The notes under the pieces: generated by a model
What the model was told of the DNA's origin: nothing
Databases searched by the model: none
What the model saw: the letters and a program-made list of their open reading frames with translations, nothing else
Program-made: the position numbers and the translations under genes
Assembly (NCBI GenBank): GCA_037176725.1
Contig: JAZBRS010000049.1
Span: 31,240,001 to 31,304,000 of the forward strand
Origin: Posidonia oceanica
Lineage: Eukaryota > Streptophyta > Magnoliopsida > Alismatales > Posidoniaceae
Length of the DNA stretch: 64,000 nucleotides
Reading direction: 5' to 3'
In this document: piece by piece, positions 23,295 to 34,974 of the stretch
Numbering within the stretch: the stretch's first letter is position 1
How the letters are laid out: each line of letters opens with the position of its first letter

Positions 23295-25154
23295 CTAGGC
23301 TGCAAGATGGATCGCTGTCCTTGGTATTTGCATGGTCTGACTCACGGGCGCGCCTGATAGCGATAGCCTCAGCATGGGAGATCCAGACAGGCTGGTGAGC
23401 GGGGCCACAGACGGGTATGCTACCAGAGTCACTGTTGCAGTTAGAGGGTAGGCAAAGGTGCTTTTCTGAGGGCTCAAGGGCCGAGAGACTATGATGCTCA
23501 GCTGGTCCACTACGACTGGTGGTGACGGTGAGAGTGCGGCCTCCGATGCCATAGGGTCCTGCCATGAGAGTTGCTGCTCTACGGCAGGAAAATGTGTGAC
23601 TGACTGAGCCGACGGCATTGCTTGAGATGCGGCTACTGAAAAGGGCTGAGTTACGCTGCTGACTAAACTCAGGGATTGACCCTCCTGAGAGAGTGACAGT
23701 TGTACCGATGCGACAGTGGTTGCGAGCGGACTGACTAACTGCACCTGAGTTGGTGTCTTTGAACTCAGAGCGGCTTGAGCTGGTACTGGTGATGCTGACA
23801 AGACTGCAGGAAAATCAAAGACTGTCAAGTCTGCCAAAGGTTCTGCCAAATCTACTGCTTTATGATCTGTGGAAGGAAGGGCCAGACAAACTGACCGAGG
23901 TGCTGTTGAGCTGGGCTGGCTTTCGCTGTAGGTCCGGGCTGCCTCTGCTGTGCTAGACTGTTCCTCATTCGAGTAGTAGTCCTTAACGCAGACCCAGTCT
24001 TCTCCCGGTGACGAAGAGCTTTGGCATGGCTCTGACTGCACTACGGCTTGAACGGCGCTTGAACCCAGGATACCCGCACTTGTGAAGTTAGCGAGGTTCC
24101 GGGGTATGATCATTCTTCGATTCTTTGCTTGCAGGCGCTCACTATCATCAGCTTGTGGGTCGTATCCAAGACCCTCATTGTCTCTTTGTTCTTCCGCCAC
24201 GATCGGCTCAGCGATTCCCTGGCCGTATCGCCCGAGCAGCGTCCCCTTGACGTAGCTCCACCTGTGACAGACGTTCTCGACCATCTGAAAAGGGTTGTTG
24301 TGAACGGCTAAGGAGTTAACACGTTCAAGGTCTGGTAAAAAGTTAACCGGCTCGCACCGATTAACGCGGTAAGCGTTCGAGAGTTCAGGGTCAAAAGGGA
24401 CAGTCCGCGAAGAGACAAAGGAGATTGCCTCGATCCGCTCCTTCTCAAAATTCTCTACCATGACAACGATGACATCGTCACCTCGGCGAAACTTGATCAT
24501 GCGATGGAGGGTCGAGGGGATAACCTGATGCTTATGGAGCCAAGGGCGCCCAAGCAGAAAGTTGAAATTAGGCTCCAAGTCAACGACGTAGAACTCCACA
24601 TCGAACGTGACCGAACCAATGATAAGAGGAATAATCAGAATCCCTAAAGCGTCATGGTGGGTATTATCAAAAGCTGTCATTCCCTTTACAACCGGAGTAA
24701 TGTCCTTAGCCTTGAATCCGAGCTTAGTTGCTGTTCGCAAGGGACAGACATTAAGGCCTGACCCATTATCGACCAGCGCAAGGGGAATGCGAAAGTTCAT
24801 GAATTGTACCGTGACGAACAAGGGTTGGTTATGATTAATCCCCGTCGGAGGCAACTCATCACTCGTGAAAGTGATGACCTGGGGTTCTGCAATCATTCCA
24901 ACCATGCTTTCCAAGGCGGCGGGTTCTATGGTTTGGGACACATGGGCAACTTGGAACACGCGAAGAAAAGCCTCACGGTGTTCGGCAGAAGTGTGTATCA
25001 GGTCCCAAATGGATATGTCGGCTTTAACCTTTTTGAGTTGGGAAGTAATGTCGGCCTTGGGCTGGCCCTTCTTGGCGGTAAGGAGCATGGCCTTGGGGAC
25101 AGGTTCAGCTATGGTGGATTCAAGAGGTTGGCCTAAAGGTCGTAGGGTTGTAGG
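23295..25154 (-). pseudogene. Gypsy protease region (gag-pro, decayed)
   Basis: The frame is the same as gag and is separated from it by a TAG at 25157-25155. The aspartic protease active site reads LVDNGSGLNVCP, with D107 of the 25088-23295 stretch at about 24770. This is the D-N-G-S form seen in this plant lineage rather than D-T/S-G. The flap-side motif FNFLLGRPWLH follows. The region after about residue 300 is Ser/Pro/Val-rich linker. The conserved piece RYGQGIAEPIV has a counterpart in the plus-strand relative near 34350. Confidence 0.85.
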
Positions 25155-27899
25155 CTAGCCTAAGGGAAGAGGTGTTGCAGGTTCTGGATGACTAGGTCTA
25201 GCCACTGGTGCTGGGGGTTTATATACCCTCCCCGATCGCGTCACTTCCGCACACATTTCTGTGGCGTAGCTGTAAGGTACGCGATGGGTATCCCGAGTTA
25301 GGTTAATAACCACGGGAGCGCGTGCAGCGAGCACGAGAGGAGCTACAGGGGTGCCTATTGGTTGAGGGTATGGATAAGAGGATTGTTGGGAAGGCAAACG
25401 GGGTGGGGATTGAGGTCTTGCTAACAGGTGCACAGGAGACCCTAGCTGAGGTTTGGCTAGGAGGTGTATTGGGGGTACTGGCTGGGGGTTACCTAGTAGG
25501 TGTACTGGGGCTTGGGCCCGAGAAAGCATGGCAGCTGGTGCAGAAGAAAGCTCCGACCTGGTGCGCGGTCGGATCATATGAACGCCCGACTCGGAGCCGG
25601 CGATAGCAGCAAGATAAAGAGAGACCGGAAAGGGAGTAGAAACATCACGGATAAGCTCAGAAGGAAAAAGAGAATGGATTCCTGAGGTCCCTGCGCCTCC
25701 TGAATAGGAGTACTCCGGCAGGGGCTGGCGAACAATATTAGTTGGGGTAGATGCTGATGCAGATGCATGAGATGGTGTAGAAGTGGACGCCTCGTGTGTG
25801 TCGATCACAATCGTTCCCGATTCGATCAAATCCTGGATAGCATTCCGGAGAGTGAAGCAATTATCAATCGAATGCTCGACGCTTCGATGGAAATCGCAGA
25901 AAAGGTTCGCCTTAAACCAATGCGGTAGTGGGTTTGGTGGCGGGCGAACCTCCGGAAACTTCAGGAGCGACGCAACCTTCGGGAGGACGGCGGTGAGCGG
26001 TTCCACCAGTGGGGCGAACTTCCGCTTCTCAACGGGTGGCCGTCTCGGCCTTTGGAATTGTCCTTGCTGAACCGGTACGGCAGGATAGACCGGTCGAGCG
26101 GTGGTAGTGATTTGTGGTGTGGGGTGTGTCCTAGGTGCAGGTGCGTAATAGATCTGAGGAGGGGCAGTCCGGAACGCCAAACGAACAGGCGCAGCAGGGG
26201 AATCGACGTATGCAACAACGGGCTTCGGCGGATCCTTCCTCTTGGGACGATTGTTGTTGATGCCGTTGTTGTTGTTGATGGCGCTGCTGCTGCAACTGTT
26301 ATTGCTGGCGGGGGCCTGCCTGGCAAGCACAGAGAGCACGGGGAAGTTGCCACTCCGCAACGAACTCTCTACGCGAGTGCCAGCTCGGATCAATGCAGTG
26401 AAGGTTGTGACAGGTTGGATGCTAAGCAAAGCTCCGGTGGACGGCTGTGCCCCTTTTATAATGATCTCGATAGACTCCTCGTCGGAGGGCCTATCTCGAA
26501 CTAGCGAAGCAAGGGCACGCCAGCGACCGACGTACTCCCCGAACGGCTCGCCCGGATTCTGCTTGGTTGCGATCAGGTCTGCGCACTTTGGGACCAGATC
26601 GAGGTTGAAGGAATACTGTTCCAAGAACGCCTGGCTTAGGTCGTTCCCTGTCCTGATTGCAGACATGTCAAGTGAGGTGAACCACTTGAGGGCTGGACCG
26701 GACAAACTCTTTTGGAACAAGCGGATCAGCAACCTCTCATCAGCCTGAAGCTGGGCGAGATCACCGCAGTACGCCTTCAGATGGGCTATAAGGCAGCCCC
26801 TACCATCATACTTCTCAAAGTCTAGGATTTTGAACTTTGGAGAGAGTATCGCCTCTAGGAAATAGTAAAGGTCTCGGAACTGGTAGGTCTGGTGGTCTGT
26901 GCCCTGCACTAGACGCAGTGCTTTCTCTAGAACATTCATCCTGTTGTTGATGGGGTCTGGAATGGCTGCCACAGGTGATGGGACAGCGGGGCCAGGGACC
27001 ACATATGCCGATTAGGTCGCACTGAGGTGCTCCTCCGGATCTACCATCACATCGCCTGGTGACGCAAGGTGATGGTCGGCATACTCATGCTGTGGTGAAG
27101 TGCAAGGGGGGATGCATGTGGAATTCTGAACCGGATGCAAGGGAGGAGGATAGATGGTATGCTGTGCGGTGGGTGCAGAATGCTAGAGCAACAGCGGCCG
27201 CACCGGTGCGGTGCCGGGGGGCGGGCCTGTGAGATACTGTGCTCCCACCAGTCCAAATGACTGGCCACCAGGTGGCGGAGGTGCATGCTGTGTGTGGTGT
27301 GGTGCAGATGCAAGAGGCGGGATACGTGCCCCCATCGTCGGAACTGTGAGCAGTTGAGACGACGGTCTAGGCGGAAGTGTAGAGTGCAATGCATGATGTG
27401 CGAGAGCAGGCCGCACAGGAACCTCAGGACCAACAGGAAAGGAAGAAGGGCGAACTGATAGAGCCATACCCTGCAGCCGCTGGATAGTGTCTATCAGATG
27501 CTGGTACTGCTCTTCAGGTGTCCCATCGGTGGGAACACTGAATTGCAGTGCCGGCGAGGGGCCAGAGCCAAGAGATCCGGACTGTCTAGGAGATTGAAGT
27601 CCTAGGGCGAGAGTCGCCGCAGCAACAGAAGGGGTGTCAAAAGCGACAAATCCCTGAGAAGGTGGGGTCAGAGGCGCCTCCGGAATGTGAGTAGTGGTCA
27701 TCAAGATGGACTCGGCGACCGGATCAGGAGGAGCGAGCGTCTGCCACTGTCCCACAGCAAACTGGGATGCCCCAGGCGACAGAGAGGGAAATCCTGGTGT
27801 CACAAGGGGCACAGGGGGTTAGAAACGGGAGTCGGAGGGGCCGGAGCGGAAACCACCTCCGAGGTAAGGGTAAGGGGGGTCGACGGTGCACTGGGCCAT
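25155..27899 (-). pseudogene. Gypsy gag (decayed)
   Basis: It starts with ATG at 27899 (MAQCTVDPP...), chosen because the third element's gag also starts MAQ and because an acceptor-like AG lies 180 bp upstream. In-frame stops lie at 27821-27819 (TAA), 27185-27183 (TAG) and near 27015 (TAA). The capsid-like core runs from about residue 300 with YQFRDLYYFLEAIL, FEKYDGRGCLIAHLKAYCGD and SLSGPALKWFTSLD. A Cys/His cluster FCDFHRSVEHSIDNC lies towards the end. It would form the particle in which reverse transcription takes place. Confidence 0.88.
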
Positions 27900-29063
27900 T
27901 GCTGACCGAGAGCGAATCAAAACGGGGCTGCGACGAGTGAAAAACGGACGGGCTCTACGAGGAGCTATGCTCGCAAAGGCGAGTAGCTCAGAAGGAGATG
28001 ATCGAGCACAGGTGTCTCAGCAGAGGTGTCAGCAAGGGGAGGAACCCGAGCTCTAACTAAGGAAATCGCTTACTGAACTCTGTTAAGGACACAACAGAAA
28101 ATCGGGATTAGGAACAGAAAATGAAATGCAAATGCACTAAGTCGTGGCATGAATGACATGTATGCTTTCTAGCATGCTCTCTCTCACCAATCTAGTGTTT
28201 CCTAGCAGGTAGTCTACTCCGGATATCCACAAGTGTATGGGTCACCGACTTAAGTCAGAAAAGTAGGTCCCCTATCTAACTCCCAGCCCAAAGCTCAGGT
28301 AATAACAGGGTGGTGCGTTGGTGGCCTCAACCTCGCCTAAGCGTAGGAAGTACCCTCCACTAGCACCGACACGACCCCTGACAAGGGGGGACAGACCGAC
28401 CGACTCACACCATGCCAAAGCATCAGAGTGAGAGGCCGGAACCATCCTTTGCAGACTGATAGGTGGACTCAGATGAGAAGATGCATGCCCTATATGATGC
28501 TTCATGCAAATGATTAAAGTCTTTTATCTTGCGTATTTTATTAACTCCAGGAGGGTGCAAGTGTGTTGATGGCTCTAGTTAACCCTAGATCTTATTTTTA
28601 CTTGCTATTTTTAATTAACCACAGGAAAAAGCAATCATTCTCTACTATCCTAGGCATGACATGTGCAAAAGGGAAGAAAATCAACCAAATATGGCAGGCA
28701 ACAACATGCAACAGAGCAAAAGGCAAGTGCATGGCATGTGCGAGTGTCCGTGAGCATGATAGTGGAGGGAAAGCATTCATCATGTCAAAAGGCATATATA
28801 CAGAGCATGTGCGTGCGTAGTGACATAGCAAATGTGTAAAAGAAAGCATTCATCATTCAAAAGGCATGCATTGTTGCCAAACAAGTATGTAGACATGCAT
28901 TGTGCAGGAAATAAAGCAATAGTAGGTAAAAGGGATAAAGAAAGTAAAAACAGGTAAGCTGTAAAGCAAACAAGAGCAGAAGCGAGGAAATAAGCCAGCA
29001 AACAAACAACAGAGGCAAAGCAGAGCAAAACGGAGCGCAAACCAAAGCAAAGGGAGTGCAAAG
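27900..29063 (-). other. 5' leader of the minus-strand A element
   Basis: No coding signal is seen. The blocks at 28140-28470 are shared with the leaders at 7900-8200 (inverted) and 55890-56230. Nearer the LTR the sequence is A/G-rich with many GCAAA and AAACA words. Confidence 0.6.
28080..28081 (-). promoter_or_regulatory. Candidate splice acceptor before gag (A element)
   Basis: On the minus strand TGTCCTTAACAG is followed by the exon from 28079, about 180 bp before the gag ATG. It is equivalent to the site at 8336 in the plus-strand relative. Confidence 0.45.
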
Positions 29064-29392
29064 CCAAAGCGGAGTAGCCACGGGACGACTTGCCAGGAGT
29101 TTGCACAGGAAAACGAGCAAAACAGGCAAAGGAAACACAAAGGCAAACAAAGAAGGCAAATCCCAAGCAGAATGCGAGCTGGCCAAAGCCAAAGCGAAAG
29201 CCGGAGTCGGGTTTCCCCAACGGAGTCGCCACTGTCGACTTCGCTGGGCAAAGCAGACAGGCAGGCAAGCAAGCAAAAGCAAGGCAAAGGGCATAAGGCA
29301 AACAAAGACACAAAGGCAAACAAAGATGCGAAAAGCGAGCGGGCGAAAGCCAAGGCGAAAGCCGGAGTCTAGTATCCCCAGCGAAGTCACCA
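29064..29392 (-). repeat. Three spaced PBS-like copies in the leader (150-161 bp apart)
   Basis: On the minus strand, TGGTGACTTCGCTGGGGA (29392-29375) is repeated as TGGCGACTCCGTTGGGGA (29231-29214) and, more decayed, TGGCTACTCCGCTTTGG (29080-29064). The first two are followed by ACTCCGGCTTTCGC at similar distances, so the whole 150-161 bp unit is tandemly repeated, not just the motif. Confidence 0.8.
29375..29392 (-). promoter_or_regulatory. Primer-binding site of the minus-strand A element
   Basis: TGGTGACTTCGCTGGGGA on the minus strand starts one base after the 5' LTR end. The TGG start fits pairing with a tRNA CCA end. The tRNA type is not assigned. Confidence 0.7.
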
Positions 29393-29393
29393 C

Positions 29394-31655
29394 TATAGTA
29401 ATCCCGGTGTTCAGATCGTCCATGCACATTGCCAAAGCTCGCGTGCACCGATCAGAATCAAGCTCACTATTAGCGGCTATGTCCGAGAAGGAAGACTTAA
29501 CTCGAAAACATTAAAAAAGGGAAAAGGGGAAGAAAAGAAGAAGATAAGACAAATCGGAGTCGCCACCAAGTCTATTAGATCGGGAGAAAAGGAAAATCGG
29601 GGAAATGCGTGAATAATCACGCAAAACCAAGCAAAAGATACAATGCAAGGCAATGCAAAAGAAATGAGATGCAAATGAATGCAAATGTGGTGACTCGCGC
29701 CTAGGATAAGGGCAATATGGTCATTGTGGGCCAAGAGAGAGGGCAAGGACTCCTGTTACGTGCGGGGAAGGTGTTAGGCACCCCCGACACGCCCGAGAAT
29801 CGGTCTTTATAAGCTTACGCTCGCATACGCAGGGAAATGCAGACTTTGAATGCCTAAGTGCCAACGAATGCTTATCTAAATGCTCAAAGGTGTGCTCCAA
29901 GTGATGGAATGCAATGCAAGAAAGTAAACGTGCAGTCTAAGCGCTCAGCAACGCTGTCTGTGTTCCGAACCGGGCGAAACCTGGCTCGTGAGAACTCCAG
30001 GCAGTAAGCATCACTGCCCTATATGCAAATGCGGGCGATAAAACAAAACAACGGTGAAAACAGGCAATGCGGGTGACATGCGAGAGGAAACAACGTAAAA
30101 CACGCAAAACGGTGTGAGAAGCGAAGTCGACACGCAAAACGATACAAGAAACGAGGCAAGAACGTAAAACAATGCAAGAAACAAGACGAGAAGGCAGAAC
30201 GGTGCGAGAAACAAAGCGGGCACGCAAAACGGTGCAAGAAACAAAGCGGGCACGCAAAACGGTGCAAGAAACAAAGCGGCACGCAAAAAGGTGCAAGAAA
30301 CAAAGTCGGGCATGTAAAACGGCGCAAGAAACAAAGCGGCACTCAAAACGGTGCAAGAAACAAAATCGAGCACGCAAAACGGTGCAAGAAACAAAACAGC
30401 ACGCAAAACGGTGCAAGAAACAAAGCGGACACGCAAAACGGTACAAGAAACAAAGCGGCATGCAAAACGGTGCGAGAAACAAGGTCGGGCATGCAAAACG
30501 GTGTAAGAAACAAAGCGGCACGCGAAACGGTGCAAGAAGCAAAGCGGCACGCAAAACGGTGCAAGAAATAAAACGGCACGCGAAACGGTGCAAGAAACAA
30601 AGTCGAGTACGCAAAACGGTGCAAGAAACAAAGCGGCACGCAAAACGGTGCGACAAACAAAGCAGCACGTAAAACGGTGTAAGAAACAAAGTGGGCACGC
30701 AAAACGGTGCAAGAAATATAGTTGGGCACGCAAAACGGTGCAATGTTTTGGTTACATTCTGATTTTTTCCTTAATTTTACAGCATTTTCTTTTGGTTTGT
30801 TTTGCATTTTTTAGCTTGCATTCATGACTTTCCATTTTGGCTAGATTTAGTTAGGTTTAGGTTTTTAATTGTTTGTTTAATGTTTTTTAATTATTTTTCT
30901 TAGGGTTTTGGTTTGTTTTCCTTTTGTTTCAGAATTTTGAAGGTTTTTCAAGGATTTTTAAAGGTTTAGTAAGGGAAAAGAAGAGGAAATTAGAAAGGAG
31001 AGGAAAATGGAGAAATGGAGGAATAAATAGGAAAGAGAGGAGTTGAAAGAAAATAATTTTTTGAAAATCAAAGAAAATGGTAAAAATAAGATAAAAATAG
31101 GAATAATATTGAGAACAGATAGGAGCACAAGGGGGGCCCACAGCCAAGCAAAAAAGAGGGAGAAAAAGGGGGGAAAGAAGGAGAATAATCAGGAGAGAGA
31201 GAGGAGAGAGAAAAGAATAATCTAGGAGAGAGAAAAGGATAATTTGGGCAAAAGGAGGGTTTAGAGGTTTTGAAAAGGGGTGAATTTTGGTGGGTGTGTA
31301 GCCTATAGTCCCTAGTACTGGTCCTAGGGTTTCGGTTTGGTTTTGAGAAGGTTTTGGAAGGGTTTTGAGGTGTAGAAAAATGGTATTTTGGCCTAAGTTT
31401 TCTGGGATTTTTGGGAGTAGTTTTGATTTGAAATTTTGAGGGCTCTTTGGTGGGTTTGCTAAGTTAGGAAGGGTGAGTTTTCCTATGATTTTTGGGTAGT
31501 TTTTGGGTTCGGGAAAGGGGTGTAATCTTAGGTTGAGTTTGGACTTGTTTTGAGGGGAAAGAAGAAAAGAAAGGTGTGGGTTTAGACCTAGGTTTGGATT
31601 CAGAAGCCACCAGAAGATTCCAATCGATTCAGCCTGTCAAAATGGGGTGTCAACA
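29394..31655 (-). mobile_element. 5' LTR of the minus-strand A element, internally deleted
   Basis: It shares both edges with the 3' LTR except that it ends CTATA rather than CTACA. At 30744 the 29-bp repeats join straight to TGTTTTGGTTACA, which lies at 13349 in the 3' LTR. About 3.5 kb is therefore missing: the LTR splice donors, the GC-rich part and much of the T-rich part. A PBS-like TGGCGACTCCG remains at 29555-29565. Confidence 0.9.
30095..30742 (-). repeat. 29-bp minisatellite inside LTR (about 22 copies)
   Basis: It has the same unit as at 9070-9935 but fewer copies, and is cut off at 30742 by the deletion joint. Confidence 0.9.
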
Positions 31656-31660
31656 GCGAC
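31656..31660. repeat. Target-site duplication GCGAC (right)
   Basis: It abuts the LTR edge at 31655 and matches 8393-8397. Confidence 0.9.
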
Positions 31661-34430
31661 ATATTCTCAATCTTCTTTCTTTGAGTTAGTCGTCGTTCCT
31701 GACGATAGCTCCTCGTAGATCTCATCCTCTTGGCACTCGCCGTAGTCCTGTCCTCACCCGTTCCCGATCTGCCCTGGCTCAGCGTGTTGGCGAACCATCG
31801 CTTTCTGTTGCTTTGAAGGAGACCCCACTGTCGACTCCTCTCTCTTTTGCTGTCACTTCTGCTATTCCGACCTTTCAAACCTTCCAGTCTCAGTCGCCTA
31901 GGAACTTCTCCCCGCTCATTTCAGGGCGTTGACCATCCTTTGCTGGTCCAGAGCCTACCACAGAGGCTGTTTCGATGACCACTGCTTGTACTCTGGGTTT
32001 TCAGTTCCCTACTCCCATAGCCCAGGGCTCTGACATCCCTAGCACCCACTCTGCTGAGTCTTCTTCTGTGGTAGAATCCTTACCTTTTGGACAATCTGTG
32101 TCCCAGCCTCCTGTAGTATCTGACTCATCTCCGGTCTTGCACTTCAGTCTTTCCACTAACAGGACCCCTGATGAGCAATATCAACGTATGATGGAGATGG
32201 CCCAGGCACTGCAGGGTATGGCTCTGTCTGTTCGCCCATCTGTATTCCCAGTTGCTCCTGAGATCCAGCAACCCTTTTCTGTGTTCCAGGCACACCCCAC
32301 TTTACCTCCACCTCGGCCATCACCTCATCTTCTCACTACACCGGTGATGGGGGCGACATCCGTGCCTCAAGCGCAGACTTCACTTAGTGCACAGTACCCA
32401 CCTCTGGTATCTGGTGGTCAGCCCCTCAGGTTCACGGGGGCACAGCATACTCAGACTTCGTTGCCTGGTGCCGTACCAGTGCAGCAGCTGTTGTTCCCTC
32501 ATGCTGCATCTTACACAACACCGACTCCTGCTTATCAACTTTCTATCCCCCTACCCCTGTTGCCTTCATATTGTATGCCATTTCCTTCAGCACCAACGCA
32601 CGGGTACGCTGACCCTCGCGCCATGGCACCAGGTGGCGTGATGGTGGACCCAGAGGAACCCTCAGGGGTGCTTATTCAACGTACGTGGCTCCTGCCCAAC
32701 CTGCACATTTCCCATCGACTGCACCTCTAGATACACTCCATGCTCGAGTGGGAGATCTAGAGAGAGCGCAACGATCATCGCAGGGCGGAGACCGCCAGCC
32801 TTATCAATTTCGGGACCTCTGTTATTTCCCAGAGGCAATACTTCCTACAAACTTCCAAGTCCCTGAGTTTGAAAAGTATAATGGTAAGGGTTGCCCAATT
32901 TCACATCTCCGGGCGTACTGCGGAGACCTGGCTCAGCTTCAGGCTGACGACAGACTCCTTATCTGACTATTTCAGAAGAGTTTAACTGGCCCCGCGCTCA
33001 AGTGATTCACTTCCCTTGACATGGCTACAATCCGGACTTGGAACGACCTCAGTCAGGCGTTCTTAGAGCAGTATTCATTTAACCTCGACTTGATCCCAAA
33101 GCGCGAGGATCTTGTCTCCACCAGGCAGAGACCCCACGAGGCATTTGGGGAGTATGTCGGCCGTTAGCGCATCTCGTCTCTCGTCTCACAGGTTTAAGAT
33201 AGGCCCTCTGACGAGGAGTCTATTGAGATTATCATTCGAGGTGCGCAGCCAGATGTGGGGGACTTGTTGAGCATCCAACCTATCACCACTTTCTCATCTC
33301 TGATTCGAGCAAGCGCCCGCGTGGAAGGCTCACTCTGTAGCGGTAGCTTTCCCGCACTATCTGCATTGGCCAAACACAATGGTGGCAGCAGTGGCAACAA
33401 CAATGGTAACAACATTCCTAGGAAGAGAGATCCTCCGAAACCCTCTGTTGCATATGTTCAGCCTCATCCCATGCCAATCAACATGGTGGCCCAGCTTAGT
33501 CCGAGTCAGGTGGTATATGCTCCAACACCTAGGACATTCACGCAACACATCACTCCCACTGCCCAACCAGTGTATCTTGCTCCACCGATCTAGTAGGGCC
33601 ACCCTGGGCAGGGACGACCTCGGCGTGCTCAGCGTAACTACACTCAATTGGTTGATCCTCTAAGTGCAATCTTTCCCAAGGTTGCATCCCTCCTGAGGCT
33701 TCCAGAGGTTCGCCCACCACCGAGTCCTCTTCCGCATTGGTACAACACGGGCCTCTTTTGCAGTTTCCATCGAGCTGTGGGGCACTCAACTGATGGCTGT
33801 TTTTCATTACGAACTGCAATCCAGGATTTGATTGACCGCTGGGTCATCGCTATTGACACTCAGGATGCAGCCTCCACTCCTATGCCATCACCTGCACCTG
33901 GTCTCGCACCTCAGCACCCCAACATAGTCAACCAGCCCTTGCCTCCACACTCGAGCTCGGGAGGCGCTGGGCCCTCAGGAGTTCATTGTGTCTTTCCTTT
34001 TGAGCCTGCCACACCAGTAGTGGATCCTTCTTCTTTGATTCACCACATCTTTGAGCCTTTTCCTGCATGCTTGTGTCAGTTGGCTCTTGCTAGATCCGAG
34101 TCGGCAATTCACATGTTACCATTGACCGCAGAGGCGGAGTGCACCACTGCGTAATTCTGCCACACAATCCCGAGCTCAGCCTAAACCTTCTGATATTCTG
34201 TGTCGTGTCAACCGATTTGAGCCCATTAATTTCATCCCTAATCTCGAACACGTCAGCCATCTAACCGTTCATTCCAACCCTTCTTTGATGGTCGAGAACC
34301 TATGTCGCCGTTGGGGTTATGAGAGAGGAACACCACTCGGGCAGTACGGCAAAAGAATCGCCGAGCCCGTCGCAGCAGCGGAGCAAAAGGACAACGAAGG
34401 ATTTGGCTACGACTGACAGTCATGAGAGCG
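31656..34430 (+). pseudogene. gag (and start of pro) of the plus-strand Gypsy element
   Basis: This is the continuation of the leader broken at 8397. The line GATAGCTCCTCGTAGATC (31699-31716) matches the A leader, and the expected ATG before GCTCAG is CTG here. The main open piece (31975-32730) keeps RTPDEQYQ and LQGMALSVRPSVFPV. After a frameshift the core continues (32685 onward) with YQFRDLCYFPEAIL and FEKYNGKGCPISHLRAYCGD, broken by stops near 32964, 33002, 33165, 33195 and 33591. The Cys/His cluster FCSFHRAVGHSTDGC follows at about 33757. A short piece of pro (near 34200-34420) remains; RT and everything up to the very end of integrase are gone. Confidence 0.85.
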
Positions 34431-34600
34431 ACGGGCTGGCAGCCCTAACTTCCCGGATGACATCCGTCAAAATGTCTGGAGTCTCCTTCTTTGGGTCGGT
34501 ACCCCCAACTACCTGGACGGTAAGCACGTTAGTCTTGTCTGGCGCCATGCTCCTGGGCTGATAACCCCCAATCATCCGGTGATGAGTCCGTCAACTTATC
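34431..34600 (+). repeat. Palindrome-rich segment, copy 1
   Basis: GGGCTG-G-CAGCCC is followed by CGGATG-A-CATCCG, both near-perfect palindromes with a one-base centre. The block recurs at about 37046-37180 with small changes. It marks post-pol sequence joined directly to the gag-pro relic, so it may be a recombination joint. Confidence 0.7.
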
Positions 34601-34619
34601 ATGCCCCTCCCAGCATCTT

Positions 34620-34930
34620 GCAGCATCACTTTGCATGTTACTACATCATTTGCATTTCATTACAAATAATACCATCTCATAGCATCACTTTACATCTCAT
34701 TACATATCATTGCATCCCATAGCATCACTTTGCATTTCATTGCTTGTCATAACATATCATTGCACATCATTCTATCACATTGCGTCGCATGGTATTACTT
34801 TGCATCAACACTCGCATCACAGCATTTGCATCAAGCTGATATCTTATCTATCCGGCCGGTCGGCATTACATCGCATTTCACTGCATGGCATTTCATTACA
34901 TCTCATTGCATGCCATCACACTCTACATAT
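34620..34930 (+). repeat. Degenerate CATCACTTTGCATTTCATTA repeats
   Basis: Loose units of about 20 bp built from CATT, GCATC and TTACAT words. They are not coding. Confidence 0.6.
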
Positions 34931-34974
34931 ATCCCCAGAAGGACCAACTTTGCATACTCCTTATCACATCTAGA

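Larger units (their letters stand above)
8398..31655 (-). mobile_element. Complete 23.3-kb Tat/Ogre-like Gypsy element (type A, minus)
   Basis: Both LTRs, a primer-binding site beside the 5' LTR (29375-29392), a polypurine tract beside the 3' LTR (14243-14255) and matching GCGAC duplications define it. In its own direction the order is 5' LTR, leader, gag, protease, RT, RNase H, a second RNase H, integrase, a DUF7745-like ORF, hairpin arrays, PPT, 3' LTR. Very long LTRs, great length and the second RNase H are traits of the Tat/Ogre lineage. The coding part has many stops and frameshifts, so it cannot make its own proteins. It sits inside another member of the same family in the opposite direction. 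Confidence 0.92.

Noticed and set aside
27183..27821. Programmed readthrough at gag stop codons
   Set aside because: Stops fall at different places in the three gag copies and coincide with other frameshifts, so decay is the simpler reading.
19172..27899. Integrated pararetrovirus (RT and RNase H present)
   Set aside because: Integrase, LTRs, a PPT and a 5-bp target duplication show an LTR retrotransposon.
28780..29448. 222-codon minus-strand frame rich in Leu, Cys and Phe
   Set aside because: It lies in the A/G-rich leader with PBS repeats; no domain and no counterpart in the sister leaders.
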